A stretch of 64,000 bases of DNA. Source: Thioclava sp. GXIMD2076. GTDB taxonomy: Bacteria > Pseudomonadota > Alphaproteobacteria > Rhodobacterales > Rhodobacteraceae. The translations under genes and the position numbers were made by a program. Below are positions 9,194-18,508 of the stretch, piece by piece; within the stretch, counting starts at the first letter, position 1, and every line of letters starts with the position of its first letter. The stretch spans positions 2,159,001 to 2,223,000 of the forward strand of contig NZ_CP149932.1 of the NCBI RefSeq assembly GCF_037949795.1. Direction: 5' to 3'. The notes beneath the pieces are model-generated. The model saw only the letters and a program-made list of their open reading frames with translations. It did no database searches and was not told the DNA's origin.

Positions 9194-9967
9194 TTATAAT
9201 GCGGTCCAGCCCCCATCGACCGAAATCGTGGTGCCGGTGATCTGTGCCGCAGCCTCCGAGCACAGGAAAACCGCCGTGCCGCCGATCTGTTCGACAGTCG
9301 CGAACTGTTTCGAGGGCTGCCGGTCGAGGATGATCTTCTCGACCGCCTCTTCCTCGGTCATGTTGTATTTCTTGGCGGTGTCGGGGATCTGCGCCTCGAC
9401 GAGCGGCGTATGCACATAGCCCGGGCAGATCGCATTGGCGGTGATCGCCTCTTTCGCGGTTTCCAGCGCTACGACCTTGGTCATGCCCACAACGCCGTGC
9501 TTGGCCGAGACATAGGCCGATTTATAGGGCGAGGCTGTCAGGCCATGGGCCGAGGCGATATTGACCACCCGTCCCCAACCCGCCTTGCGCATCATCGGCA
9601 GAGCAACGGCCGTGGTATGGAAGGCCGAATTGAGCATGATCGCAATGATCGTATCCCATTTCTCGACGGGAAATTCGTCGATGGGGGCCACATGCTGAAT
9701 GCCGGCATTGTTGACGAGGATGTCGCAATGCCCCGCCTGCTCGATCAGTCCGCGCGCCTCCGCGCCCTTGGAGAGATCGGCCTTGATATAGCGGGCTTCA
9801 ACGCCAAACTCCTGTGCGATGCTTTTCGCGAGATCGTGATCCTCGGGCCGGTCGGTAAAAGAATTCAGAACAACATTTGCGCCCGCGCGTGCAAGCTCTC
9901 GCGCAACGCCGAGACCAATTCCCGAATTAGATCCGGTAATAACTGCAGATTTTCCCTTAAGGCTCAT
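9194..9967 (-). CDS. bdhA: 3-hydroxybutyrate dehydrogenase
   Basis: An NAD-dependent short-chain dehydrogenase of 257 residues that interconverts 3-hydroxybutyrate and acetoacetate, a step of PHB breakdown. The cofactor motif GSNSGIGLGVA is near residue 12, NNAGIQH follows, and the catalytic set is Ser plus YVSAKHG. The distinctive features of this subfamily are VNIASAHGLTASPYKSAY and ICPGYVHTPLVEAQIP. GGAGG sits before the ATG. The C-terminus SVDGGWTAL is complete. Confidence 0.95.
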   Translation of the reverse strand: MSLKGKSAVITGSNSGIGLGVARELARAGANVVLNSFTDRPEDHDLAKSIAQEFGVEARYIKADLSKGAEARGLIEQAGHCDILVNNAGIQHVAPIDEFPVEKWDTIIAIMLNSAFHTTAVALPMMRKAGWGRVVNIASAHGLTASPYKSAYVSAKHGVVGMTKVVALETAKEAITANAICPGYVHTPLVEAQIPDTAKKYNMTEEEAVEKIILDRQPSKQFATVEQIGGTAVFLCSEAAAQITGTTISVDGGWTAL

Positions 9968-10249
9968 CTGGCCCTCCTCTGGATAATATCCCTGATCATC
10001 ATCCTAGAGCCGAATCTGGCAAGGTCCAATCACGCTAAAATCCACAATATCACGCAGGAGTGCGGCTTTTTTTGCTTGCGTTCGCGAATCGCATCAAGCA
10101 AAAGCAGCCCATCATCTGAAACTGCTTCGTCGATGCGACGCCAAGACCATTTGGCGCATCCTTGAATTGTTCCAGTTCAAAAAACCTGCGCGTTCATGGC
10201 ATTAATGGATGCAACTGCAGCGAGAACTGAGCAAGGAGCCGCATTGACC

Positions 10250-10324
10250 AAAAAAAACGCCCGCACAAGGCGGGCGCTAAGTCATGAGGCAGGTTTCATA
10301 CAGGCAAGAAACCTATCGAGCAGT
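10250..10324 (-). ncRNA. Candidate small RNA, about 75 nt
   Basis: On the minus strand a well-spaced promoter (10331-10359) is followed by a short transcript with two hairpins: AGGTTTC...GAAACCT (10290-10313) and a GC-rich terminator (10258-10264 / 10270-10276) ending in eight T. No open frame of meaningful length lies in it. It is divergent from the peptide-type binding-protein gene at 10434. Identity with a named small RNA could not be established. Confidence 0.65.
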
Positions 10325-10330
10325 GAGTTT

Positions 10331-10359
10331 GTTATAGGCCGTTCTGCGCGCAGTTTCAA
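10331..10359 (-). promoter_or_regulatory. Sigma-70-type promoter for the small-RNA candidate
   Basis: On the minus strand, TTGAAA (10359-10354), exactly 17 bases, then TATAAC (10336-10331). A transcript would start near 10324. Confidence 0.65.
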
Positions 10360-10433
10360 AGGGAAAATTGCGTAAGTCCCGTTGCTCGGTTAGATTTCCT
10401 GTAAATAACACGAGCAGAAACGGAATTATCGCG

Positions 10434-12275
10434 ATGCAGAACCCCGCTCTCAGACGCATGCTTTTGGGCGCTATGCTTGCCGCAAGCCCTTTAATCCTTG
10501 GGCATGAGGCGCTTGCAGCACCGCAGCATGCGATCGCCATGACTGGTGCGCCCGCCCTGCCCGATAATTTCGACCATCTTCCCTATGCCAACCCCGATGC
10601 ACCCAAGGGCGGAACGCTGAAACTGGGTGAGGTTGGCACGTTCGATTCGCTCAACCCGTGGATTCTGCTGGGCCGTCCGGCCACGGGAATCACCCAATAT
10701 GTGACCGAGTCGCTGATGGCGCGCTCGATTGATGAACCCTTCACCCTCTATGGCCTTCTGGCGCAATCGGTCGAGACTGACGAGGCGCGCAGCTATGTCG
10801 AATACACGCTGCGCCCCGAGGCGCATTTCTCGGATGGCAAGCCGGTGACAGTCGAGGATGTGATCTGGTCTTACAAGACGCTCGGCGAAAGCGGACACCC
10901 GCGCTACCGCAACGCCTGGGCCAAGGTGAAAGAGATCACCCAGACCGGCCCGCGCTCGGTCCGTATCACGTTTAACGCGCCCGACCGCGAGCTAGCGCTT
11001 CTGATGGGGATGCGTCCCATTCTGGAAAAGGCGCAATGGGAGGGCAAGGATTTCGAGGCGACCACCGATATGATCCCCGTGGGCTCGGGCCCCTATGTGG
11101 TTGATCAGGTGTCGAACGGCAAATTCATCAGCTTCAAGAAAGACCCCAACTGGTGGGGCAAGGATGTGAATTTCAATCACGGCCTTTGGAATTTTTCTGA
11201 GATCCGTCACGATTATTTTAAGGATGGCAATGTGATCTTCGAAGCTTTTAAAGCCGGAGATGTAGATGCGTGGCGCGAGGCCAGCGATGCCCGCTGGCAG
11301 AACAGCTATAATTTTGCGGCAGCCCAATCGGGCGAGATCGTCAAGGACGAGATCCCCAATGCCCGCCCCTCCGGCATTGACGGGCTGGTGATGAACACCC
11401 GTAATCCGCTCTTCAAGGATTGGCGCGTGCGCGAGGCGCTGACCGAGGTGTTCAATTTCGAGTTCATCAACAAAACACTGAACAATGGCGCCGAACCCCG
11501 TGTGACGTCGTTCTTTTCCAATTCCGATCTAGGCATGCAGGAAGGGCCCGCGACCGGCAAGGTGAAGGCGCTGCTTGAACCCTTCGCCAAGGATCTTGCG
11601 CCCGGAACGATGGAGGGCAATCCCCTGCCGGTTTCGGATGGCCGCGAAATGAATCGAAAGAACACCCGTAAGGCACTGAAACTCCTTTCGGATGCGGGCT
11701 GGGAGGTTGGTCAGGACGGGGTTCTGCGCAACCCGCAGGGCCAGCCCTTCCGCTTCGAGATCCTGCTGCGTCAGGGCGGCGGCTATGGCAGCGGCCCCTA
11801 TGATCCGCAATCGGTGGTCGATATCTATGTTCAGGCGCTCAAGCGCGTGGGTATCGAGGCCACTGTGACCACGATCGATGACGCGCAATATGTGCAGCGC
11901 AGTCGGAACTACCAGTTCGATATGACATGGTATTGGCGCGCGCTCTCGCTCAGCCCAGGCAACGAGCAGATGCTCTATTGGGGCTCGAACGGCGTCGAGC
12001 AGCCCGGTAGCTGGAACTGGATGGGCATGGACAGCCCCGCGGCAGAAGCGATGATCACCCATATGCTGGAGGCCACCGATCGCGAGGATTATGTGGCTGC
12101 CGTGCGTGCGCTGGACCGGATCCTGACCGAAGGCCGCTATGTGATCCCCGCATGGTATTCCAAGACCTCGAGGCTTGCGCATAAATCCAGCCTTCATTAT
12201 CCGGAAACCCTGCCGGTTTACGGTGATTGGCCGGGCTTCATGCCCGATACTTGGTGGTATGAGGCGAAAAAATGA
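10434..12275 (+). CDS. ABC transporter periplasmic binding protein, family 5 (peptide type)
   Basis: A 613-residue periplasmic solute-binding protein of the DppA/OppA/YejA class. The signal peptide ends about ALAAPQH (residues 1-25), and the mature protein shows family-5 features: FDSLNPWIL near the N-terminus, FSDGKPVTVEDVIWSY, and IPVGSGPYVV. Start 10434 gives a clean signal peptide; the open frame extends 22 codons upstream. No permease or ATPase genes follow; the next gene is an overlapping entericidin. The transporter is therefore encoded elsewhere, or this protein works with another system. YejA-like proteins take up peptides such as microcin C; the substrate here is not known. Confidence 0.9.
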   Translation: MQNPALRRMLLGAMLAASPLILGHEALAAPQHAIAMTGAPALPDNFDHLPYANPDAPKGGTLKLGEVGTFDSLNPWILLGRPATGITQYVTESLMARSIDEPFTLYGLLAQSVETDEARSYVEYTLRPEAHFSDGKPVTVEDVIWSYKTLGESGHPRYRNAWAKVKEITQTGPRSVRITFNAPDRELALLMGMRPILEKAQWEGKDFEATTDMIPVGSGPYVVDQVSNGKFISFKKDPNWWGKDVNFNHGLWNFSEIRHDYFKDGNVIFEAFKAGDVDAWREASDARWQNSYNFAAAQSGEIVKDEIPNARPSGIDGLVMNTRNPLFKDWRVREALTEVFNFEFINKTLNNGAEPRVTSFFSNSDLGMQEGPATGKVKALLEPFAKDLAPGTMEGNPLPVSDGREMNRKNTRKALKLLSDAGWEVGQDGVLRNPQGQPFRFEILLRQGGGYGSGPYDPQSVVDIYVQALKRVGIEATVTTIDDAQYVQRSRNYQFDMTWYWRALSLSPGNEQMLYWGSNGVEQPGSWNWMGMDSPAAEAMITHMLEATDREDYVAAVRALDRILTEGRYVIPAWYSKTSRLAHKSSLHYPETLPVYGDWPGFMPDTWWYEAKK

Positions 12276-12391
12276 AAACACTCGTTTTGCTTGGCTTGCT
12301 GATGGTCTCCCTGAGCGCGTGCAACACGGTTGCGGGCATGGGAGAGGATGTCTCGGGCGGTGCGCGCACGGTTCAGGGCTGGATGTACTGA
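12272..12391 (+). CDS. Entericidin A/B-family small lipoprotein
   Basis: A 39-residue lipoprotein missed by longer ORF filters. The signal sequence ends in the lipobox LSAC, and the mature part NTVAGMGEDVSGGARTVQGW has the entericidin pattern (amphipathic, Gly-rich). Its ATG overlaps the stop of the preceding binding-protein gene by four bases (ATGA), so it is probably coupled to it. Entericidins form an antidote/bactericidal lipoprotein family in enterobacteria; in alphaproteobacteria they are usually single small envelope lipoproteins without a proven toxic role. A terminator follows. Confidence 0.85.
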   Translation: MKTLVLLGLLMVSLSACNTVAGMGEDVSGGARTVQGWMY

Positions 12392-12415
12392 CAGCCTCGG
12401 ATGCAGCAGGATCGG

Positions 12416-12448
12416 AAAGGGCCGTGCCGCGGGCACCGGCCCTTTTGC
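12416..12448 (+). terminator. Terminator after the entericidin gene
   Basis: An inverted repeat AAGGGCCGTGCC...GGCACCGGCCCTT with one bulged base is followed by TTTT on the plus strand. Confidence 0.75.
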
Positions 12449-12567
12449 TATGGCGGAAATCCGCGCCTGAGCGTGAGAATTTTTGGAACCGGACCAGAGC
12501 GTTCCGGCTTGTCTCCTCAAGGAAATGGAGCGCCACCGCGCGTGACGCCGAGACGAAGGAGGCTGCC

Positions 12568-12903
12568 ATGAAATGGGCACATGTCGAAGAAAACTGGACC
12601 GCGTTCAACGAAGCGATCATCGACCGCTGGCCGGAGCTGACCGAAGAGGATCTCGAGGAGATCGACGGTGACCGGCGCGCCTTCATCGCGGCGATTGTCG
12701 AGGCCACGGGCGAGGAGCCCGAGGATGTGGTCGAGCAGCTGCGCGAATGGCTTGCGGGCGAGCTGCCCTCGGATGTCGTGATGGATCCCACCCATGACAA
12801 CCAGTCCATGCGCAACTCGTCCAAATATGTCGGCGAAGGCGAGGACGAGTATGACCGTGACGAGAGTTTCGGTGATGACGAGGAAGAGGATGGCTCGGCC
12901 TGA
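12568..12903 (+). CDS. CsbD-like stress protein with acidic tail
   Basis: The 111-residue soluble protein has an N-terminal ~60 residues matching the CsbD/YjbJ pattern: NWTAFNEAI, RWPELTEEDLEEIDGDR, and EQLREWL at the usual spacing. The extra C-terminal ~45 residues are very acidic (DESFGDDEEEDG). CsbD proteins are abundant general-stress proteins of unknown biochemical role. The start at 12568 is preceded by GAAGGAGGC; the much longer open frame upstream is not coding. Nothing in the context narrows its function. Confidence 0.8.
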   Translation: MKWAHVEENWTAFNEAIIDRWPELTEEDLEEIDGDRRAFIAAIVEATGEEPEDVVEQLREWLAGELPSDVVMDPTHDNQSMRNSSKYVGEGEDEYDRDESFGDDEEEDGSA

Positions 12904-12965
12904 GCCCCTCTTGACCATCCGCGCGCGGCCTGAGACAGAGGGCTGACACCCTTTAGGAGAGCCTC

Positions 12966-13613
12966 ATGATCGCGCTAGATATCTTTGCCGACCCGGTCTG
13001 CCCTTTCTGCCTGATCGGCTACGAGCGGCTCAACCGTGCGTTGGCGGAGCGGCCCGATCATCCGTTCCGGCTGGCATGGCACCCCTTCCAGCTGAACCCC
13101 GCGATGCCGCGCGAGGGCATGAACCGCGCTGATTACCTGCAGGCCAAATTCGGTCAGGACGGCGCGGTCAGGATGCACCAGCAGCTACTGGATATCGCCG
13201 CGGCCGACAATCTGCCGCTCGACCCCCTGAAAGTGATCCGCCAGCCCAATACACTTGATGCGCTGCGTCTGGTCTATTGGGCGGGGCTCGAGGAACGTGG
13301 CACGGCAGTGATGTCGGGGCTGATGACCGCCCATTGGTATGAGGGGCGTGATATCGGCGATCTGCGGGAGCTGATAGAAATCGCCAAGAATGCGGGGCTC
13401 GATGCGGAGATGACGGCGCGGCTTCTGGCGAGCGATGCCGATCGCGATACCATCGCCACCCGTGACGCCCATGCGCGCGAACGCGGGATCACTGCGGTGC
13501 CGACCTTCATTGTCTCAAACACCCACGCCATTTCGGGCGCGCAACCCAAAGAGCTCTGGCTTCAGGTGATCGACGAGCTGTCGGGCGCACCGGATGGCAC
13601 CGTTCTGAACTGA
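12966..13613 (+). CDS. DsbA-family oxidoreductase, FrnE-like
   Basis: A cytoplasmic thioredoxin-fold protein of 215 residues with the redox motif CPFC at residues 12-15 and no signal peptide. The insert helices and the cis-Pro region ITAVPTFIVSN match the FrnE/2-hydroxychromene-2-carboxylate isomerase-like branch of the DsbA superfamily. Such proteins act as disulfide isomerases or oxidoreductases in oxidative stress; the substrate is unknown. AGGAG precedes the ATG by six bases. Confidence 0.9.
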   Translation: MIALDIFADPVCPFCLIGYERLNRALAERPDHPFRLAWHPFQLNPAMPREGMNRADYLQAKFGQDGAVRMHQQLLDIAAADNLPLDPLKVIRQPNTLDALRLVYWAGLEERGTAVMSGLMTAHWYEGRDIGDLRELIEIAKNAGLDAEMTARLLASDADRDTIATRDAHARERGITAVPTFIVSNTHAISGAQPKELWLQVIDELSGAPDGTVLN

Positions 13614-13735
13614 GCGTTTCAGTTCTCGCACATTTCCGTGTGGGCCTGTGCCTTTTTGCGCGGGCTTAAAGATGGACGACCTGAGGCTGCTTACTATAGT
13701 CAGCCTTAGAATATACCCCATTTATCGAGATATTC

Positions 13736-14959
13736 ATGACTCATCTGGACCACAGCGTTGCCCAGACGGCCCGAACCCTGTCGCTGCGCGAGTTCACCGT
13801 CATGCTGGCTTCCCTGATCGCAACCGTCGCGTTTTCGATCGATGCGATGCTCCCTGCCCTCGGCGATATCGCCGCAGCCCTTACCCCCGAGGATGTCAAC
13901 CGCGCACAACTCGTGCTGACCTCCTTCGTCTTCGGGATCGGTGCAGGCACGTTCTTCGTCGGGCCGATCTCGGATGCGTTCGGGCGCCGGATCACGATCG
14001 CGGGCGGGATTGTCGTCTACATCATCGGGGCACTGATCGCGGCCTCCGCGCAAACGCTGGAAGCGCTTCTGTTCGCGCGCTTCATCCAAGGGCTTGGTGC
14101 CGCCGCCCCGCGTCTGGTGCCGATGGCATTGGTGCGCGACATGTATGCGGGTCGAGAGATGGCGCAGGTCACCTCGATCATCATGATGATCTTCATCATC
14201 GTGCCCGCCCTCGCGCCCTCGATCGGTGCGGTGATCATCGCTTTCTCCGAATGGCGCGCGATCTTCTATGTCTTCTGCGTCTTCGGCCTGATCGGGGTCA
14301 GCTGGCTCTTCCTGCGCCAGCCCGAAACCCTGCCCCCCGAGCGTCGCCGCCCGCTGAAATTCAAGCCGCTTCTGGCCGGGGCTGTCGAAGTGATCTCCGA
14401 CAGTCAGGTGCGCCTCTTCATCATCATCATGACGCTCGGTTTTGCGCAGATGTTCTCGGCGGTCAGTTCGGCCGAGCAGCTCTACAAGGCCTATGGCGTG
14501 ACCGACCGCTTCCCGCTCTGGTTCGCGCTCGGCGCGCTGATGGCAGGCAGCTTCTCCTTCATCAACTCGCGCCTCGTCGTGCGTCTGGGGATGCGCCGCA
14601 TCGTGTCGGTGGCTTACCGGGTCCAGGTGGTGATCTCGCTCGTCATGCTGGGGCTCGAGCTTTCCGGCATGCCACAATCGGGTTGGGGCTTTGCGGTGTT
14701 CTTCCTCTATTTCGTGTCGGTTTTCGCGATGGCGGGGATTACCTTCGGCAATCTCAACGCGCTGGCTATGCAGAATATGGGCCATCTGGCGGGCATGGCG
14801 GCCTCGGTCATCACCGCGCTCTCGACGCTCGGATCAGTGCTGATTGCGGCACCTGTCGGGCTGGCCTTCAACGGCACCGTGATGCCGCTGGTGATTGCGA
14901 CCTGTCTGTGCTCGGGGCTGGCCGCGATTCTCATGACACGGACCAACAACGACGTGTAA
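13736..14959 (+). CDS. MFS multidrug transporter, Bcr/CflA type
   Basis: This 407-residue, 12-helix major facilitator is probably a drug/proton antiporter in the inner membrane. The motif-A loop GPISDAFGRRITIAGG follows the second helix, and ARFIQGLGAAAPRLVPMALVRDMY matches the Bcr/CflA subfamily. No accessory membrane-fusion protein is present, as expected for this class. The start codon lacks a clear Shine-Dalgarno sequence, but the protein begins in register with the family. It ends at a bidirectional terminator shared with mfd. Confidence 0.9.
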   Translation: MTHLDHSVAQTARTLSLREFTVMLASLIATVAFSIDAMLPALGDIAAALTPEDVNRAQLVLTSFVFGIGAGTFFVGPISDAFGRRITIAGGIVVYIIGALIAASAQTLEALLFARFIQGLGAAAPRLVPMALVRDMYAGREMAQVTSIIMMIFIIVPALAPSIGAVIIAFSEWRAIFYVFCVFGLIGVSWLFLRQPETLPPERRRPLKFKPLLAGAVEVISDSQVRLFIIIMTLGFAQMFSAVSSAEQLYKAYGVTDRFPLWFALGALMAGSFSFINSRLVVRLGMRRIVSVAYRVQVVISLVMLGLELSGMPQSGWGFAVFFLYFVSVFAMAGITFGNLNALAMQNMGHLAGMAASVITALSTLGSVLIAAPVGLAFNGTVMPLVIATCLCSGLAAILMTRTNNDV

Positions 14960-14966
14960 ATAAATG

Positions 14967-14996
14967 AGAAGCCGGGGAAACCCCCGGCTTTCTTAT
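14967..14996. terminator. Bidirectional terminator between the Bcr-type gene and mfd
   Basis: A 9-bp perfect stem (14969-14977 / 14982-14990) has a 4-base loop and T-rich sequence on both sides. The two convergent genes use it together, and the mfd stop lies inside its 3' flank. Confidence 0.8.
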
Positions 14997-17900
14997 TTCT
15001 TCGCCTTCTCGGCCTCGCGCACCTTGGCTGCCAGATCGCGGGCAATTGCAAATGTGCCTTTGATCTTGTCGGCGTCATTGGTCCAGTCGCGGCGGATCAT
15101 CAGCTTGTTGTCGCGCAGCTTCGCCAAATCACGTTCCGTCGTAAGATAATCGACCAAGCCTGCGGGATTGGGGAACTTATCGTTATGGAACTGGATCGTG
15201 ACGCCTTTCGGTCCGGCATCCAGCTTGCCGATATGGGCCCGTTTGCACATGCCCTTGATGCGGATCACCAGCAGGAGCGTATTCACCTCCTTGGGGAGCG
15301 GCCCAAACCGGTCGATCAGCTCGGCGGCAAAGCCTTCCATCTCGACCTTGGTCACCACTTGGCTCAACCGGCGGTAAAGACCCAGACGCACATCCAGATC
15401 GGGGATATAGCTCTCGGGGATCGTCACCGGAACGCCGATATTGATATTGGGCGACCATTCGCCATCGGACACATCCTCGCCCAGCTCGCCCGATTTCAGC
15501 TTCGAGATCGTTTCCTCGAGCATGGACTGGTAAAGCTCATAGCCCACTTCCTTGATATGGCCGGATTGCTCTTCACCCAAGATGTTGCCTGCGCCCCGCA
15601 AGTCCAGATCCTGACTTGCAAGATTGAACCCTGCGCCAAGGCTGTCGAGCGAGCCCAGTAGCCGCAGCCGTCTGGTCGCCTGCGGTGTCAGCGGCATGCG
15701 CGGCTTGGTCGTCAGATAGCAATAGGCCCTCATCTTGGACCGCCCGACCCGCCCGCGGATCTGGTAGAGCTGGCTCAGGCCGAACATATCGGCGCGGTGG
15801 ATGACCATCGTATTGGCAGTCGGGATATCGAGGCCCGATTCAACGATCGTTGTGGCCAGCAAGACATCATATTTACCGTCATAAAAGGCATTCATCCGCT
15901 CGTCGAGTTCACCCGCCGCCAGTTGCCCATGCGCGGTGATGAAGGTCACCTCGGGCACCTCGTTGCGCAGGAAGTCTTCTATCGCGGCCAGATCGGTGAT
16001 GCGCGGCACGACATAGAAGCTTTGCCCGCCACGGAAACGCTCGCGCAGCAGTGCCTCGCGGATGGTCACCGTATCGAATTCCGAGACATAGGTGCGGATT
16101 GCCAGACGGTCCACCGGCGGTGTTCCGATGACCGATAGATCCCTGACTCCGGTCAGCGAAAGTTGCAGGGTGCGCGGGATCGGGGTTGCCGTCAGCGTAA
16201 GCACATGGATATCCGAGCGCATCTCTTTGAGGCGCTCCTTATGCTGAACGCCAAAATGTTGTTCTTCGTCAATGACGAGGAGGCCAAGGTTCATGAACTT
16301 CACCGCCTTGGCCAGCACCGCATGGGTGCCGATGACGATATCGACCGATCCATCCGCCAGCCCTGCGCGCGTGGCTGCAGCCTCCTTGGCCGAGACAAAG
16401 CGCGACAGGGGCCGGACATTGATTGCCGTGCCGCGGAACCGTTCGGCAAAGGTCTTGTAGTGCTGGCGGGCCAGCAGCGTTGTGGGTGCGATGATCGCCA
16501 CCTGCACGCCCGCACTGGCCGCGATAAAGGCGGCGCGCATCGCCACTTCGGTCTTGCCAAAGCCCACATCGCCCACCACCAACCGGTCCATCGGTGTGCC
16601 GGATTTCAGGTCGTTCACAACATCCTCGATGGCCGCTAACTGGTCATCGGTCTCGCTATAGGGGAAGCGCGCGGCGAAGGCTTCCCATTCGTGATGCGGC
16701 ACCTCGAGAATGGAGGCCTTGCGCAGATAGCGCTCCGCCGCGATCCGCATCAGCTTGTCGGCAATCTCGCGGATACGCTCTTTCAGCCGCGCTTTCTTGG
16801 CCTGCCATGCGCCGCCACCGAGCTTGTCGAGGAGACCGTCCTCATGCCCGAACCGGCTGAGCAGCTCGATATTGACCACCGGAAGGAACAGCCTGTCGCC
16901 ACCGGCATATTCCAAAAGCACACAATCCAAAGGCGCGCCCAGGGCAGAAACCGTCTCGAGCCCCTTATAACGCCCGACCCCATGATCCACATGGACCACC
17001 AGATCCCCTTGAGACAGCGATTGAGCTTCGGTCAGGAAGTTCTCGGCTTTACGTTTCTTTTTAGGTTTTCGGATCAGCCGGTCGCCCAGGACGTCCTGTT
17101 CGGAGATCACGGTCAGCGCCGGATCATCGCCCTTGGGCGGCGCCTCGAATCCCTGATCCAGCGTCCAGACCGTCAGGTTGACCCCGGGACCGATCTGGCG
17201 CGCATCGGTGATTAGCCGTGCAATCTGGAGACCCTCATCCTCCATCAGCCCCTGCAGGCGTTCGCGCGCGCCTTCGGACCACGAGGCAATCACCACCGGC
17301 CCGAATTTCAGTCGTGCTTGAATATGGTCTCGCAAGGTCCCGAAAAGGCTCACTTCTTCCTGTTGACGCTCTGGCGCGAAGCTGCGCCCGATCCGCGCTT
17401 CCGCATCCAGAATGCCGGGGCCAGGCGGTGCCGACAGCACCTGAAACGCAATCACGCGCCGGTCTTTCAGCGCCTCTTGCCATGCTGCATCATCCAGATA
17501 GAGAAGTTTGGGCGCGGCCGGTTTATAGACGCTATCCACCCGATCGCGCCGCGTCATCGCCTCGCGGCGGGTGTCATACTGGTCCGAGATCTGCTCCCAG
17601 CGGGTGTCGCGCAACACCGTAGTCTGGTCGTCCAGCATGACCGAAGCCTCTGGAAGATAGTCGAAAATCGTCTCGAGCCTCTCGTGGAAAAAGCCCAGCC
17701 AATGCTCCATTCCGGCATGTTTGCGCCCTGCCGAGACCGCCTCGTAAAGCGGATCCTCCGCGCCGCCCGCGCCAAATTCGATCCGGTAATTCTGGCGGAA
17801 ACGGGTGATGGAAGGCTCGTCGAGGATCACTTCCGATACTGGCGCCAGTTCGATCCGGGTCAACTTCTCGGTCGTGCGCTGGGTGGCCGGATCAAACCGG

Positions 17901-18445
17901 CGCGCCCCATCGAGCACATCACCCCACAGATCCAACCGTACCGGACCGCCTTCACCGGGTGGATAGATGTCGATGATACCGCCACGAACGGCGAATTCTC
18001 CCGCCTCCGAAACCGTCGGCACCGGCGAGAACCCCATCCGCGTCAGAAAGCCACGCAGGGCCTCGTCCTTGAGCTGCCCACCCACCTTGGCGGTAAAGGA
18101 GTTCTCGGCAAGCACCTGACGTGCAGGAATTTTCTGCATGGCAGCCGAAATTGTCGTCAGCAGCACGAAGGGTCCCGGAACTCCCGTTTGCAGGGCCGCG
18201 AGCGTGGCCATCCGCGCCGCGGAAATCTCGGGATTGGGCGAGACGCGATCATAGGGCAGACAGTCCCACGCCGGAAAACTCAACACGGTGACATGGGGGG
18301 CAAAGAAGCCGAGCGCGAGCCGCATCGCTTCGAGCCTGCGGTCATCGCGTGCCACATGCACGACGCTCTGACCCCGTTCCAGCTCGCGCAGAAGCAATCT
18401 GGCGTCATAGCCCTCGGGGGCGCCGGAAAGAACGAAATGCGTCAT
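14993..18445 (-). CDS. mfd: Transcription-repair coupling factor
   Basis: An ATP-dependent DNA translocase of 1150 residues that removes RNA polymerase stalled at lesions and recruits UvrA. Domains in order: a UvrB-like N-terminal module (to about 330), a CarD-like RNA polymerase-interacting domain with GDLVVHVDHGVGRYKGLE (about 470-560), RecG-like helicase motifs with Walker A GDVGFGKTEVAMRAA and the DEEQHFG box, motif VI QIRGRVGRS, and the C-terminal TRCF domain. Size and motif set are complete. It is transcribed leftwards and appears monocistronic. Confidence 0.98.
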   Translation of the reverse strand: MTHFVLSGAPEGYDARLLLRELERGQSVVHVARDDRRLEAMRLALGFFAPHVTVLSFPAWDCLPYDRVSPNPEISAARMATLAALQTGVPGPFVLLTTISAAMQKIPARQVLAENSFTAKVGGQLKDEALRGFLTRMGFSPVPTVSEAGEFAVRGGIIDIYPPGEGGPVRLDLWGDVLDGARRFDPATQRTTEKLTRIELAPVSEVILDEPSITRFRQNYRIEFGAGGAEDPLYEAVSAGRKHAGMEHWLGFFHERLETIFDYLPEASVMLDDQTTVLRDTRWEQISDQYDTRREAMTRRDRVDSVYKPAAPKLLYLDDAAWQEALKDRRVIAFQVLSAPPGPGILDAEARIGRSFAPERQQEEVSLFGTLRDHIQARLKFGPVVIASWSEGARERLQGLMEDEGLQIARLITDARQIGPGVNLTVWTLDQGFEAPPKGDDPALTVISEQDVLGDRLIRKPKKKRKAENFLTEAQSLSQGDLVVHVDHGVGRYKGLETVSALGAPLDCVLLEYAGGDRLFLPVVNIELLSRFGHEDGLLDKLGGGAWQAKKARLKERIREIADKLMRIAAERYLRKASILEVPHHEWEAFAARFPYSETDDQLAAIEDVVNDLKSGTPMDRLVVGDVGFGKTEVAMRAAFIAASAGVQVAIIAPTTLLARQHYKTFAERFRGTAINVRPLSRFVSAKEAAATRAGLADGSVDIVIGTHAVLAKAVKFMNLGLLVIDEEQHFGVQHKERLKEMRSDIHVLTLTATPIPRTLQLSLTGVRDLSVIGTPPVDRLAIRTYVSEFDTVTIREALLRERFRGGQSFYVVPRITDLAAIEDFLRNEVPEVTFITAHGQLAAGELDERMNAFYDGKYDVLLATTIVESGLDIPTANTMVIHRADMFGLSQLYQIRGRVGRSKMRAYCYLTTKPRMPLTPQATRRLRLLGSLDSLGAGFNLASQDLDLRGAGNILGEEQSGHIKEVGYELYQSMLEETISKLKSGELGEDVSDGEWSPNINIGVPVTIPESYIPDLDVRLGLYRRLSQVVTKVEMEGFAAELIDRFGPLPKEVNTLLLVIRIKGMCKRAHIGKLDAGPKGVTIQFHNDKFPNPAGLVDYLTTERDLAKLRDNKLMIRRDWTNDADKIKGTFAIARDLAAKVREAEKAKK

Positions 18446-18508
18446 CTTGTGCAGCCTTTGTCTGTTGCGCGCCGTGCGCGCCGGTCGGGGGTTAGATAGG
18501 GGCCGTGC

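Noticed and set aside
10060..10080. T-rich tract after a GC-rich segment, as a possible terminator upstream of bdhA
   Set aside because: The stem that can form has only about four base pairs (CGCA-GGAG-TGCG), too weak to call.
9410..10165. Plus-strand open frame of 251 codons over bdhA and its upstream region
   Set aside because: Most of it is antisense to bdhA, and the rest shows no Shine-Dalgarno and no family resemblance.
10313..10540. Minus-strand open frame ending near the small-RNA promoter
   Set aside because: Its first part is the antisense of a signal peptide. The last 20 residues look protein-like, but no start codon with a ribosome-binding site is near, and the promoter lies inside it.
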